From positions 1 to 64,000 of the forward strand of contig PLSD01000135.1 in assembly GCA_003164135.1 (NCBI GenBank): 64,000 nucleotides of DNA. The letters are read 5' to 3'. Shown one piece after another: positions 51,774 to 61,797 of the stretch. Origin of the DNA: Acetobacteraceae bacterium. GTDB taxonomy: Bacteria > Pseudomonadota > Alphaproteobacteria > Acetobacterales > Acetobacteraceae. Under the pieces are notes generated by a model. It saw nothing but the letters and a program-made list of their open reading frames with translations. It was not told where the DNA came from and made no database searches. The stretch's first letter is position 1; every line of letters begins with the position of its first letter. Both the position numbers and the translations under genes were made by a program.

Positions 51774-51789
51774 ACTTGGTTAGCGATCA
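51774..51789. promoter_or_regulatory. Motif-like site before MaoC-type gene
   Basis: ACTTGGTTAGCGATCA, in the 107-base gap before the gene at 51842, matches ACTTAGTTAGCGATGA (40903-40918) at 14 of 16 positions. It shares the left half ACTTrGTTA with the 18-bp motif but not its right half. It may be a separate element or a half-site with another partner. Confidence 0.35.
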
Positions 51790-51841
51790 TTTACGTTCCG
51801 TGGCCAAAGCTGTTTTGGGCCGGCCCGGGCGGGAGGGAAAC

Positions 51842-53125
51842 ATGACGAAAACGGACATTCTCAAGAGCGAGGAATGGCAGAAGGCGGTCGATTACGCGAT
51901 CACCGACCATGACATCGAGCGCCAGAGGAAGCTGCTGGGTTTCGACCAGGCGGCGAAAACCCGTGAGTACATCCAGACCGCGACCACCGACACCATCCGC
52001 AACTTCGCGCATGGCGTGGGCGACGATAACCCGCTGTATTGCGACCCCGATTACGCGCGCGGCACCCGCTGGGGCAGTGTCATCGCGCCGGGCATGATGG
52101 CGGCGCAGATCAATGCGCCGCTGCTGGGTGATGCCGTGCCTGACGAGATCAAGGCGCTGCGCAAGAGCCTGTTTAAGGGCGTGCATGTGTTCGTCTCGGG
52201 CTCTTCCTGGGATTTCTACCGCCCGGTCTACCCTGGGGACACGCTCTACAGCTTCAACGGCGAGGAAACCTGCGAGGTCAAGTCCTCGGAATTCTCCGGC
52301 CGTTCCGTGATTACCGTGCGCCGCGACGTGAAAGTGAACCAGCGCGCCGAAGTGGTTTCGGTGTACCGGATTCTGCGGGTGATGACCGAGCGCAAGACGG
52401 CGGTCAAAAAAGGCAAGTACATCGCCATCAAGCCGCAGACCTATACGGATGAGGACATCGCCGCCATCGACGCGATTTACGCGGACGAGCAGGTGCGCGG
52501 CGCGCCGCCCCGTTATTTTGACGAGGTGCAGCCGGGCGACTCTTTGGGCAAAATGGCGAAAGGCCCGCTGACGGTGACCGACGTGATCTGCTTCCACGCC
52601 GGCGGCTATGGGTTTGTGCCCTACGCCCCGACCGTCGGCCGTTTGGCGCATATCAACCGCAAGCGCATTCCTGCGTTCTACGTGAAGAACGAATACGGCG
52701 TGCCGGATGTGGCGCAGCGGCTGCACTGGGACCCGCTGTGGGCGCAGGCGATCGGCAACCCGATGGCCTATGACTACGGCGTGATGCGCGAGAACTATCT
52801 CTTCCATTACCTCAGCGACTGGGCTGGGGATGATGGCATCGTCACGCGCGTGCACGACGAGATTCGCAAGTTCAACTACATGGGCGACACCCAGATCATC
52901 ACGGGTGAAGTGACCGGCAAACGCGAGGAGGCCGGGCAGAATCTGGTCGATGTCGCGGTGCGCTTCACCAACCAGCGCGGCGAGGAAACGGTGACTGCGA
53001 CGGCGACCATCGCGTTGCCGAAACAGACCGGCATGGCGATGTATCCCGAGGTACCAAGGGAGCTGGCGAAGAAAGCGGCGCAGATGATGGCCCGGCATTG
53101 GGAATTGAGCAGAAAGCGCAAATGA
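51842..53125 (+). CDS. MaoC-like acyl dehydratase, large two-domain form
   Basis: This 427-residue protein starts at an ATG behind GGAGGGAAAC. The N-terminal half has RNFAHGVGDDNPLYCDPDYA, a hydratase-2-like motif in which the catalytic His is replaced by Tyr66, and VSGSSWDFYRPVYPGDTLYS; the C-terminal half has ICFHAGGYGFVPYAPT and VRFTNQRGEETVTATATI. Its length and double hotdog layout fit FAS1/MaoC-type dehydratases of steroid and aromatic pathways, possibly with activity in only one half or as a non-catalytic partner. It overlaps the next ATG by ATGA. Confidence 0.78.
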   Translation: MTKTDILKSEEWQKAVDYAITDHDIERQRKLLGFDQAAKTREYIQTATTDTIRNFAHGVGDDNPLYCDPDYARGTRWGSVIAPGMMAAQINAPLLGDAVPDEIKALRKSLFKGVHVFVSGSSWDFYRPVYPGDTLYSFNGEETCEVKSSEFSGRSVITVRRDVKVNQRAEVVSVYRILRVMTERKTAVKKGKYIAIKPQTYTDEDIAAIDAIYADEQVRGAPPRYFDEVQPGDSLGKMAKGPLTVTDVICFHAGGYGFVPYAPTVGRLAHINRKRIPAFYVKNEYGVPDVAQRLHWDPLWAQAIGNPMAYDYGVMRENYLFHYLSDWAGDDGIVTRVHDEIRKFNYMGDTQIITGEVTGKREEAGQNLVDVAVRFTNQRGEETVTATATIALPKQTGMAMYPEVPRELAKKAAQMMARHWELSRKRK

Positions 53126-53931
53126 TGACCGAAACGAACACGGACGTGCCTGAGGTTCTGGTCGAGAAATTCGATGGCATCGCCATTGTCACACTCAACC
53201 GGCCGGACCGGTTGAATGCGCTGATCTCCTCGATCATGGGCCAGCTGCGCGTGGCGATCACCGATGTTGCCGAGGACCCCTCCGTCGGCTGCGTCGTGCT
53301 CACCGGCGCCGGGCGCGGTTTTTGCGCTGGCGGCGATTTGAAAGACGGCGGGCGCGACCGCATGGAAGTGGGACCCGAGCAGGGCAGCCGGATCGAGCAG
53401 GCGCACACCAGGCTGCGTGGCTTCATGGAATCCTCGCGCCTGCTGCACGACATGCCCAAGCCGACCATCGCGATGATCAACGGTCCGGTGGCGGGTGCTG
53501 GCATCGGCCTCGCCGGAGCCTGCGACCTGCGGTTTGCGGGCGAGTCCGCCAGCTTCATCACCGCGTTCGACCGCATCGGCGCCGGCGGCGATTTTGGTTC
53601 TTCGTATTTCTGGACGAAAATTCTCGGCACCGGCGTGGCGCGGGAGCTGTTTTTCCTGAGCGAGAAACTCACCGCGCAGCAGGCTTTCGCCAAGGGCATT
53701 TACACCAAATTATTCGCCGATGCCGAGCTGCGCGAAGCTACGCTCGCCGCCGCGAAAAAACTGGCGAACGGCCCGCGCATGGGCTGGCGCTACATGAAGG
53801 CCAATTTGAACAAGGCCGAGGATGCGAGCTTTGAGGATGCGCTCGACCACGAGGCGCTCAACATGACGCTCTCGACCGCGGCCACCGCCGCGATCTGGAA
53901 AGCGGCGCAGAAAGCCCAGAAGGGAGACTAA
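53122..53931 (+). CDS. Enoyl-CoA hydratase/isomerase family protein
   Basis: This 269-residue crotonase has LNRPDRLNALISSIMGQLRV, GAGRGFCAGGDLKDGG, GPVAGAGIGLAGACDLRFAG and ITAFDRIGAGGDFGSSYFWT. The final motif has Asp residues but not the canonical Glu pair, similar to PaaB/PaaG-type enzymes. It starts at 53122, overlapping the stop of the preceding gene (ATGA). It lies directly before the two acyl-CoA dehydrogenase genes, so it may act on their enoyl-CoA product. Confidence 0.87.
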   Translation: MMTETNTDVPEVLVEKFDGIAIVTLNRPDRLNALISSIMGQLRVAITDVAEDPSVGCVVLTGAGRGFCAGGDLKDGGRDRMEVGPEQGSRIEQAHTRLRGFMESSRLLHDMPKPTIAMINGPVAGAGIGLAGACDLRFAGESASFITAFDRIGAGGDFGSSYFWTKILGTGVARELFFLSEKLTAQQAFAKGIYTKLFADAELREATLAAAKKLANGPRMGWRYMKANLNKAEDASFEDALDHEALNMTLSTAATAAIWKAAQKAQKGD

Positions 53932-53932
53932 G

Positions 53933-55126
53933 ATGGACCTGAGCTATGGTGCGGAAAACGAACGCTTTCGCCTGGAGGTGCGGGAATTTCTCGCCGAGGG
54001 CTGGAAGCCGCCAGCGGTGCGCGGCGCGGAACTACGTGCGTATATCGACGATTTTCGCCAGCGCGGGGTGACAAAGGGCTATCTCTATCGCACTATCCCT
54101 AAGCGTTTCGGCGGCTCGGAACAGCCGGTCGATGTGGTCAAGGCGCAGGTGATCCGCGAGGAGTTCGGCCGTGCCCGCGCGCCGATGGAAGTGACCGGCA
54201 ACGGCATGAACATGCTGGTGCCCACGCTGCTGGACCGCGGCACGGACGCGCAACGCGAGTTCTTCATCCGCCCCACCATGGCCGGCAAGTTCATCTGGGG
54301 CCAGGGCTATTCCGAGCCCGGCACCGGCTCCGACCTCGCGTCCGTGCGCACCAAGGGTGAGCTGATTAACGGCGAATGGGTTATCAACGGCCAGAAAATC
54401 TGGACCTCGCAGGGGCAGCAGGCGAACTACATGTTCGCGCTCATCCGCACCGAGCCGGGCGCGCCCAAGCATGAGGGCATTTCCTATCTGCTCATCGACC
54501 TCAACCAGCCCGGCGTCACCCGCCGGCCGATCAAGCAGATTACCGGCGGCGCCGATTTCTGTGAGTTTTTCTTCGAGGATGTGAAAACGCCGGCCGAGTG
54601 GATTGTCGGTGAGCGCGGCGAGGGCTGGAATGTCTCGCGCACCACGCTCAAGCACGAGCGCGCCAGCATCGGCTCAGCCGATGGGCTGGGCGCGCAGTTC
54701 CGCAAACTGGTTGAACTGGCGCAGACCACGCCGCGTAACGGCAAGCCCGCGATCCAGGACCCGCTGATCCGCGAGGCGCTGGTGAAAATCGAAGGCTGGG
54801 TGCTGGCGCATCGCTGCTCCAGCTACCGCATTTTTTCGCTTGCTGCCGCGCGGGAGGAGCCCGGCATCATCAGCCTGATGATGAAGCTGCTACTCACCGA
54901 AACCGGGCATGAGATCGCCTTGCTGGCACAGGAGCTGATCGGCGATTTCGCCTTGCTGGAAGCCTCGCAGACCGAGACCAGGGGCCGCGGGCCGGAGAAA
55001 TGGCTCGATCAGATCATGGGCTCGCTGGGCAATTCAATCGCTGGAGGCACCACCAATATCCAGCGCAACATTATCGGTGAGCGCGGGCTCGGCCTGCCGC
55101 GCGATCTGGCGATGGGAGATAAATAA
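53933..55126 (+). CDS. Acyl-CoA dehydrogenase, probable first subunit of a heteromer
   Basis: This 397-residue flavoprotein has GQGYSEPGTGSDLASVRTKG, WVINGQKIWTSQGQQ, CEFFFEDVKTPAEWIVG, helix-G LKHERASIGSAD and the C-terminal SIAGGTTNIQRNIIGERGLG. Its stop overlaps the start of a second, shorter acyl-CoA dehydrogenase. Paired genes of this type form alpha2beta2 heterotetramers in steroid side-chain oxidation (ChsE, FadE-type pairs), in which only one subunit carries the base. I infer the same arrangement here. Confidence 0.88.
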   Translation: MDLSYGAENERFRLEVREFLAEGWKPPAVRGAELRAYIDDFRQRGVTKGYLYRTIPKRFGGSEQPVDVVKAQVIREEFGRARAPMEVTGNGMNMLVPTLLDRGTDAQREFFIRPTMAGKFIWGQGYSEPGTGSDLASVRTKGELINGEWVINGQKIWTSQGQQANYMFALIRTEPGAPKHEGISYLLIDLNQPGVTRRPIKQITGGADFCEFFFEDVKTPAEWIVGERGEGWNVSRTTLKHERASIGSADGLGAQFRKLVELAQTTPRNGKPAIQDPLIREALVKIEGWVLAHRCSSYRIFSLAAAREEPGIISLMMKLLLTETGHEIALLAQELIGDFALLEASQTETRGRGPEKWLDQIMGSLGNSIAGGTTNIQRNIIGERGLGLPRDLAMGDK

Positions 55127-56184
55127 TGCGGTTTCATCCCTCCGAGGAACAGATTGCGATTCAGGACGCGCTGCGCGGCACGCTGGCCGACACGCTGCCT
55201 TCCGCCAAGCTGCATGCGCTGATTGATGGCGAGGCGGATTTGGACCGTCCGAGCTGGGACGCGCTAATGGCACTTGGCCTTGGCGGGCTGATGCTGCCCG
55301 AAGACCAGGGCGGCAGCGGCCTGGGCTTGCTCGATACCGCAATGGTGGTCGAGGTGCTGGGTGAAGGCGGCGCCTCTGGCCCGGTGATCCCGCATCTGAT
55401 GACCGTGCTGGCGCTGGCCCGGAGCAAAAACGAGGATGCGAAGGCGAAAATTCTGCCGGGGCTGGTTGCGGGTGAGACGATTGCCACGCTGGCCTTCGGC
55501 GGCAATTGGCTGCCCGAAAGCTGGGATGTGAGCGAGGACGCTGGCCGGGTCAGCGGCGTGGTCAAATTCGTCCCCTCGGCGCCGAGTGCCGGGGTTTTCC
55601 TAGTCGGGCTGGCGGGCGGCAGGCTGGCGCTGGTTGAGGCCGGGGAAGGCGTTACCGTCGAGCTGCATTCGAGCATCGACCGCACCCGCCGCATGGCGCA
55701 GGTGACATTCGCCAACGCCCCGGCGGTTCTGCTCGATACCGATGTAGCGGCTGTAATCGATGCGGGCCTTGTCCTCACCGCCGCCGATGCCTTGGGAGGC
55801 GCGCAAAAGGCGCTGGACATGTCGGTGGCTTATGCCAAGGAGCGGCAGCAGTTCGGCCAGCCGATCGGCCGGTTCCAGGGGTTGAAACACCAGCTCGCCA
55901 CCATGGCGCTGGAGGTCGAGCCCGCCCGCGCGCTGGTGTGGTACGCCGCCTATGCGTTCGACGCTGGCCTGGAGGATGCGCGCCGGGTGGCGGCGATTGC
56001 CAAGGCGCATCTGACCGACCGTTTCGTCTCGGTGATCCGCGCCGCCGTCGCCGCGCATGGCGGCATTGGCTACACCTGGGAATACGACCTCAGCGTCTGG
56101 GTCCGCCGCTCGTTCTATGATCGCGCTTTCCTCGGCAGCCCCGTCGCCCACCGCGCCCGCGCGGCTGAACTCGCCGGCTGGTGA
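55126..56184 (+). CDS. Acyl-CoA dehydrogenase, probable second subunit of a heteromer
   Basis: This 352-residue protein is shorter than typical acyl-CoA dehydrogenases and lacks the usual TEPG.GSD and YEGT motifs; it keeps LGLGGLMLPEDQGGSGLGLL, YAKERQQFGQPIGRFQGLKH and AVAAHGGIGYTWEYDLSVWV. This is typical of the partner subunit in FadE-type heterotetramers. It overlaps the previous gene by one base and the next by four. It probably contributes part of the FAD or acyl-CoA pocket rather than acting alone. Confidence 0.85.
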   Translation: MRFHPSEEQIAIQDALRGTLADTLPSAKLHALIDGEADLDRPSWDALMALGLGGLMLPEDQGGSGLGLLDTAMVVEVLGEGGASGPVIPHLMTVLALARSKNEDAKAKILPGLVAGETIATLAFGGNWLPESWDVSEDAGRVSGVVKFVPSAPSAGVFLVGLAGGRLALVEAGEGVTVELHSSIDRTRRMAQVTFANAPAVLLDTDVAAVIDAGLVLTAADALGGAQKALDMSVAYAKERQQFGQPIGRFQGLKHQLATMALEVEPARALVWYAAYAFDAGLEDARRVAAIAKAHLTDRFVSVIRAAVAAHGGIGYTWEYDLSVWVRRSFYDRAFLGSPVAHRARAAELAGW

Positions 56185-57041
56185 AAAATTTCGCCGGCAA
56201 GACCGCCGTCATCACCGGGGCGGGCAGCGGCTTTGGCCGGGAGTTTGCCCGCATCGCGGCGGGGCTCGGCATGCGCCTGGTTCTGGCCGACATCCAGGCG
56301 GACGCGCTGGACGCCACCGTGGCTGCATTGCCTGGCGTGGAAATCCTCGCGCGCCGCACGGATGTTTCCAAGGCCGCTGACATGGAGGCTTTGGTAACGG
56401 CGGCGTACGACCGTTTCGGTGCGGTGCATTTGCTGTTCAACAACGCCGGTGTCATCGCCGGCGGGCTGATCTGGGAAAATTCCGTTGCCGATTGGGAATG
56501 GGTGCTCGGGGTGAATGTGTGGAGCGTCATCCACGGCATCCGCTTGTTCGTGCCGCGCATGCTGGCGCAGGGCGATGAATGCCATATCGTCAACACCGCC
56601 TCGGTCGCCGGGTTGCTCTCCACCCAGACGATGGGTGTCTACAATGTCAGCAAGCACGCGGTGGTCACACTTTCGGAGACCTTGTTCCAGGATTTGCGGA
56701 TCGCCGGTGCGAATATCGGCGTCACCCTGCTCTGCCCAGCCTTTGTTGCCACCGGCATTGCCGATGCGGAACGCAACCGCCCGGCGGAAGCGCAAAACAC
56801 CGCGCTGACCGAGAGCCAAAAAGTATCGGCGGCGCAGACAAAAAAAGCTGTCGATTCCGGCCGCATCACCGCCGCCGAGGTCGCGGAAAAAACTTTCGAG
56901 TGCATCCGCGAGAACCGCTTATACTGCCTGACGCATCCGAAAATTCTCGGTAGCGTCGAGCTGCGCTTCCAGGACATTCTGGCGCAGCGCAACCCGAGTG
57001 ATCCGTTCTCGCACAAGCCAAACGTGGCGCCTGCCATTTAG
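56181..57041 (+). CDS. Short-chain dehydrogenase/reductase
   Basis: This 286-residue SDR has GKTAVITGAGSGFGREFARI, DIQADALD, LLFNNAGVIAG, catalytic Ser in NTASVAGLL, Tyr-x(3)-Lys in YNVSK and LLCPAFVATGI. It starts at a GTG overlapping the upstream stop (GTGA) and has a C-terminal extension of about 70 residues with FECIRENRLYCLTHPKILGS. It may oxidise the 3-hydroxyacyl-CoA made by the upstream hydratases. It ends 4 bases into the convergent quinone-oxidoreductase-like gene. Confidence 0.87.
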   Translation: MKNFAGKTAVITGAGSGFGREFARIAAGLGMRLVLADIQADALDATVAALPGVEILARRTDVSKAADMEALVTAAYDRFGAVHLLFNNAGVIAGGLIWENSVADWEWVLGVNVWSVIHGIRLFVPRMLAQGDECHIVNTASVAGLLSTQTMGVYNVSKHAVVTLSETLFQDLRIAGANIGVTLLCPAFVATGIADAERNRPAEAQNTALTESQKVSAAQTKKAVDSGRITAAEVAEKTFECIRENRLYCLTHPKILGSVELRFQDILAQRNPSDPFSHKPNVAPAI

Positions 57042-58033
57042 TCCATCAGCAACACAATCCGCCCGGCGGCATCTCCGGCGGCGGCGCGATTCATGGCGGG
57101 GGCGAAATCCTCGAACCTGTAGGTCTGCGCGATGGGCGGATGCAGTTTTCCGGCGCCATACAGCGCGAACAGCGCCTTCATGTTGGCCGCCGCCGTTTCC
57201 GGCTCGTTTTCGCAGAACAGCCGCAGTTCCACGCCGAGCAGGGCAGCCCCCTTCAGCAGCACCAGATTGGTCGGCAGTCTGGGGATTTCACCGCTGGCAA
57301 AGCCGATCACCACCTGCCGCCCGCCCCAGGCCAGGGAGCGGAACGCCAGCTCCGTGGCGCCACCGCCGATCGGGTCGACGACCACATCCACGCCCTTGCC
57401 ACCATTGGCGGCCTTCAAATCGTCGCGCCAGGTGGCGGAGCGGGAGTCGATGGCCTGCGCCGCTCCAGTGGCCAGCGTCAGGGCGCGTTTTTCCGGGCTG
57501 GAGGCCGAGGCGATCACTTTCGCACCCAGCGCCACCCCGAGTTCGATGGCGGCACAGCCAACCGCCCCCGCCGCGCCCAGCACCAGCAACGTCTCACCGG
57601 GCTTGAGTGCCGCGCGCTGCACCAGCGCGTAATAGGCGGTGGCGTAGCTCACCTGAAACACGGCACCCTCGGCAAAGCCCATGGCATCCGGGATGGGAAT
57701 GGCGAGTTTCTCGGGGATCACCGCCGCCTCTGCAAAGGCAAACCCAAAGCCGCAGGCCATCACGCGCTGGCCAATCCGCGCCGGCGCCACGCCTTCGCCC
57801 ACCGCCTCGATCACCCCGGCGCATTCGCTGCCGGGAACCATGGGCAGCGGCGGTTTCACCTGATATTTCCCCGCCGCGACCAGGATATCGACAAAGCTCA
57901 CCCCGGCGGCATGCATGCGTATCCGCACCTTGCCAGGGCCGGGCAAGCCGGGGTCGCGCGGGGTCAACACAAAACTCTCCGGGGCGCCGAATTCATGCGC
58001 CAGCAGGACGCGCCGTGTGGTTTGGTCAGTCAT
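57038..58033 (-). CDS. Zinc-independent MDR oxidoreductase (quinone oxidoreductase-like)
   Basis: This 331-residue MDR protein has EFGAPESFVLTPRDPGLPGP, AAGVSFVDILVAAGKYQVKP, GSECAGVIEAVGEGV and the Rossmann motif GAAGAVGCAAIELGVALGAK. No zinc-ligand cysteines typical of alcohol dehydrogenases are seen, so it fits the quinone-oxidoreductase/enoyl reductase-like branch. The start at 58033 is chosen because the upstream extension overlaps the SnoaL-like gene. It probably reduces an enone or similar intermediate with NADPH. Confidence 0.87.
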   Translation of the reverse strand: MTDQTTRRVLLAHEFGAPESFVLTPRDPGLPGPGKVRIRMHAAGVSFVDILVAAGKYQVKPPLPMVPGSECAGVIEAVGEGVAPARIGQRVMACGFGFAFAEAAVIPEKLAIPIPDAMGFAEGAVFQVSYATAYYALVQRAALKPGETLLVLGAAGAVGCAAIELGVALGAKVIASASSPEKRALTLATGAAQAIDSRSATWRDDLKAANGGKGVDVVVDPIGGGATELAFRSLAWGGRQVVIGFASGEIPRLPTNLVLLKGAALLGVELRLFCENEPETAAANMKALFALYGAGKLHPPIAQTYRFEDFAPAMNRAAAGDAAGRIVLLMD

Positions 58034-58461
58034 TTGCGGGCTCCAAAATCGGGGTAGAGGGAGGTTGCGGATTGCCAGTCGATCCGCACCTGGCGGTGCG
58101 CAAACCGCCAGCCTTGGGGTAGCCGGGCTAGGCGGTCCACATAGGTGCCGCCATGGTCCGGCCCGGCGTTGGTGACGACGAAAAAATAGCTTCTCGACTG
58201 CGCCTGGCCGCTGGAATCCAGTGTAATGAGAGGGCTGGCGACATGGTGATGCACCACCCGTAAGTCGGGGTTGCGGCTGGCCCCGCGCAGGGCGGCGATG
58301 ATTTCCTGCGGCCCGGTGGCGCGCGTGCCAGGAAATTCCAGCCCCCCATCCGGCGCGAAACATTTGGCCAGCACTTCCACCTGCGCGCGGTCGCCCGCCA
58401 TGGTGTAGCGCGCCATCAGGTCGCGGATGCGCTCGCGGTCCAACAGGGCTTCGAGGTTCAT
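58030..58461 (-). CDS. SnoaL/NTF2-like protein
   Basis: This 143-residue protein has the NTF2-like cone fold pattern: LLDRERIRDLMARYTMAGDR near the start, FAPDGGLEFPGTRATGPQEI, HHHVASPLITLD and WRFAHRQVRIDW. Its family includes ketosteroid isomerases, aromatic hydroxylase partners and many unknown enzymes. It overlaps the flavoprotein gene start and the MDR start by 4 bases each, so all three are coupled. A double-bond isomerase or lyase role is possible, but the catalytic pair of ketosteroid isomerase is not obvious. Confidence 0.8.
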   Translation of the reverse strand: MNLEALLDRERIRDLMARYTMAGDRAQVEVLAKCFAPDGGLEFPGTRATGPQEIIAALRGASRNPDLRVVHHHVASPLITLDSSGQAQSRSYFFVVTNAGPDHGGTYVDRLARLPQGWRFAHRQVRIDWQSATSLYPDFGARK

Positions 58462-59432
58462 GGCGAATTGACCCTTCGCAGATTTGCGCGCCAGTCTCGC
58501 GGTGACCGTGCCGCCGCGAATTCATCGGCCAGCCGGTCGACGATGCCCTGGACCTCCGGGATGTCGTTGATCAGCCCGGTGGAATGCCCGCCGCTCCACA
58601 CGGTTTTCCAGGGTTTTACGCCCGCGGGCAGGTTGGGATGATGCAGCCCCGGCGGCCGGGGCAGGTTGTCGGGGTCGAGGCCCGCCGCGCGCATGGAAGG
58701 TTTGAGGAAACTGGCCGGCAGGCCACTGATGGCGTCGGTGAACAGCACATCCTCGCTTTTCGCGCTCACCAGCATCTCCTTATGCCCCGCCGCCGCACCG
58801 GATTCGGTGCTGGCGATGAAGCGTGTGCCCATGACCACCAAATCCGCCCCCAATGTGAGCGCCGCGGCGATGCCGTTGCCATCCGCGATCCCGCCTGCCA
58901 GCATGATCGGGCCGCCAAATATGGCGCGGATCTGCGGCAGAAACGCGAACGGTGAGAGCGTGCCGGCATGGCCGCCCGCGCCCGCGCACACCAGCATCAG
59001 CCCATCCACCCCGGCGGCAATCGCTTTTTCGGCGTGGCGCAGCGTGGTGACGTCATGAAACACGATGCCGCCCCACTCGTGTGCCGCCGTCACCACGTCG
59101 CTCGGGTCGCCCATGTTGGTGAGGATCAGCGGTGGTTTGTGCCGGGTGAGCGTGGCCATCGCCGCCTGCCGCGCCGCTTTGTCCAGTGCCGAGGAGGCCA
59201 GCAGGTTGACGCAGAACGGCGCGAAATCCTGCCCCGCACCCAGGCTGCGCCGCTCGGCCTCGCGGATTTCGGCCAGCCAGCCCTCCAGGGATTCGGGCGC
59301 GCGCGGGTTGGCGGTGGGGAAGGCGCCGATGATCCCGGCCCGGCAGCAGGCGGTTACTAACTTCAGATTGGAGACGATGAACATCGGTGCCGCCATGACC
59401 GGCAGGCGGAGTGAGTTCCAGTTCAGAGCCAT
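58458..59432 (-). CDS. Nitronate monooxygenase-family flavoprotein
   Basis: This 324-residue FMN protein has RLPVMAAPMFIVSNLKLVTA, AGIIGAFPTANPR, APFCVNLLASS, LVCAGAGGHAGTLSPF and TLGADLVVMGTRFIASTES, the family's FMN phosphate site. It closely resembles the protein at 25334 in motif order. In steroid degradation an IpdC-type member of this family reduces a ring fragment; a similar reductase role is possible. It heads the minus operon 59432-57038, divergent from another family member at 59549. Confidence 0.86.
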   Translation of the reverse strand: MALNWNSLRLPVMAAPMFIVSNLKLVTACCRAGIIGAFPTANPRAPESLEGWLAEIREAERRSLGAGQDFAPFCVNLLASSALDKAARQAAMATLTRHKPPLILTNMGDPSDVVTAAHEWGGIVFHDVTTLRHAEKAIAAGVDGLMLVCAGAGGHAGTLSPFAFLPQIRAIFGGPIMLAGGIADGNGIAAALTLGADLVVMGTRFIASTESGAAAGHKEMLVSAKSEDVLFTDAISGLPASFLKPSMRAAGLDPDNLPRPPGLHHPNLPAGVKPWKTVWSGGHSTGLINDIPEVQGIVDRLADEFAAARSPRDWRANLRRVNSP

Positions 59433-59489
59433 AGAGACTTCCCCCCTCGGTGATTGGCGCTTGCCCGCGGCTAAAAATGGTGATCTATC

Positions 59490-60535
<1,046 letters not shown>

Positions 60536-60556
60536 AGTAAATAAGAGGAGGATTTT

Positions 60557-61720
60557 ATGGCTGAAGCCTATATCGTAGCCGCCGTGCGTACCGCCGGTGG
60601 CCGCCGCAATGGCCGCCTCGTTGGGGTGCACCCGGCTGATCTCGGCGCAATGAGCATCAACGCCGTGCTGGCACGCACCGGCATCGACCCCGCCGCGGTG
60701 GAGGATGTGATCGTCGGCTGCGTCACCCAGGCCGGCGAACAAGCCTCGAATATTGGCCGGCATGTCGTGCTCGCCTCGCATCTGCCGCAGAGCGTGCCCG
60801 CGGTGTCTATCGACCGCCAATGCGGCTCCTCGCAGCAGGCCGTGCATTTCGCGGCACAGGCGGTGATGTCCGGCACGCAGGATGTCGTGCTGGCTGTCGG
60901 CGTGGAGACCATGAGCCGCAACACTATGGGTTTGGCGTTTTTGGCCGACAAGGGCTACGACCAATTGAGCCCGGTGATCCATGAGCGTTACGGCGTGAAG
61001 GCATTCAGCCAGTTCGCCGGCGCCGAAATGATTGCCGCAAAGAACGGTTTTACCCGTGAAACCCTGGACCGTTTCGGCCTCGCCAGCCAGCAGAAGGCAG
61101 CCGCCGCCACGCAAGCCGGGGCTTTTGCCGCCGAGCTGGTGCCCGTGCCGGTAACGCTGCCGGACGGCACGCAGACCATCCATGAGGTGGACGAGGGCAT
61201 CCGTTTCGACGCCACGTATGAGTCGATCGCCGGGGTCAAGCTGATCTCGCCGGAAGGCATCATCACCGCCGCCACCTCCAGCCAGATATGCGACGGCTCG
61301 TCGGCCGTGCTGGTGGTCTCGGAGAAGGCGCTGAAACTACATAATCTGACGCCGATCGCGCGCATTCATAACCTCACCGTCACGGCGGGCGATCCGGTGA
61401 TCATGCTGGAAGAGCCGCTGTACGCGACCGAGCGCGCGCTGAAGAAGGCCGGGATGAAGATCGACGACATCGACCTCTACGAGGTGAACGAGGCGTTTGC
61501 CCCGGTGCCGCTGGCCTGGCTGAGGTATCTCGGCGCCGACCCGGACAAGCTCAACGTCAATGGCGGCGCCATCGCGTTGGGCCATCCGCTGGGCGCATCG
61601 GGGGCCAAGCTGATGGCAACCCTGGTGCATGCACTGCGCGCGCGCGGCAAGCGCTATGGTTTGCAGACCATGTGCGAGGGTGGCGGCATCGCCAATGTCA
61701 CCATCGTCGAGGCGCTTTAA
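60557..61720 (+). CDS. Thiolase (acetyl-CoA acyltransferase)
   Basis: This 387-residue thiolase has the full catalytic set: Cys89 in DRQCGSSQQA, His343 in GHPLGASG and Cys373 in MCEGGGIANV. It begins MAEAYIVAAVRTAGGRRNGR. Its size and sequence style fit the FadA5/FadA6-type thiolases that split 3-ketoacyl-CoAs of side chains. It is 21 bases after the flavoprotein and is followed by the racemase gene. It is the true thiolytic enzyme of the island, in contrast to the Cys-less Ltp at 41096. Confidence 0.92.
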   Translation: MAEAYIVAAVRTAGGRRNGRLVGVHPADLGAMSINAVLARTGIDPAAVEDVIVGCVTQAGEQASNIGRHVVLASHLPQSVPAVSIDRQCGSSQQAVHFAAQAVMSGTQDVVLAVGVETMSRNTMGLAFLADKGYDQLSPVIHERYGVKAFSQFAGAEMIAAKNGFTRETLDRFGLASQQKAAAATQAGAFAAELVPVPVTLPDGTQTIHEVDEGIRFDATYESIAGVKLISPEGIITAATSSQICDGSSAVLVVSEKALKLHNLTPIARIHNLTVTAGDPVIMLEEPLYATERALKKAGMKIDDIDLYEVNEAFAPVPLAWLRYLGADPDKLNVNGGAIALGHPLGASGAKLMATLVHALRARGKRYGLQTMCEGGGIANVTIVEAL

Positions 61721-61731
61721 AATTACCGTTG

Positions 61732-61760
61732 GGATGGGCGCGGTTTTGCCGAGCCCATCC
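61732..61760 (+). terminator. Hairpin between thiolase and racemase genes
   Basis: GGATGGGC (61732-61739) pairs with GCCCATCC (61753-61760), with an internal CGG/CCG pair. No long T-run follows (TGATTTC), so termination may be partial. The racemase gene begins 38 bases later behind GGAGAGAAGGG. Confidence 0.4.
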
Positions 61761-61797
61761 TGATTTCTACAGGTTGGAACGGAGAGAAGGGTAAACC

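Noticed and set aside
51791-53098. 435-codon minus-strand open frame
   Set aside because: It is antisense to the MaoC-like gene at 51842, which has a ribosome-binding site and conserved motifs.
58034-58525. N-terminal extension of the quinone-oxidoreductase-like gene
   Set aside because: The extension has no homology-like motifs and overlaps the SnoaL-like gene in another frame; the Met at 58033 starts a normal MDR protein.
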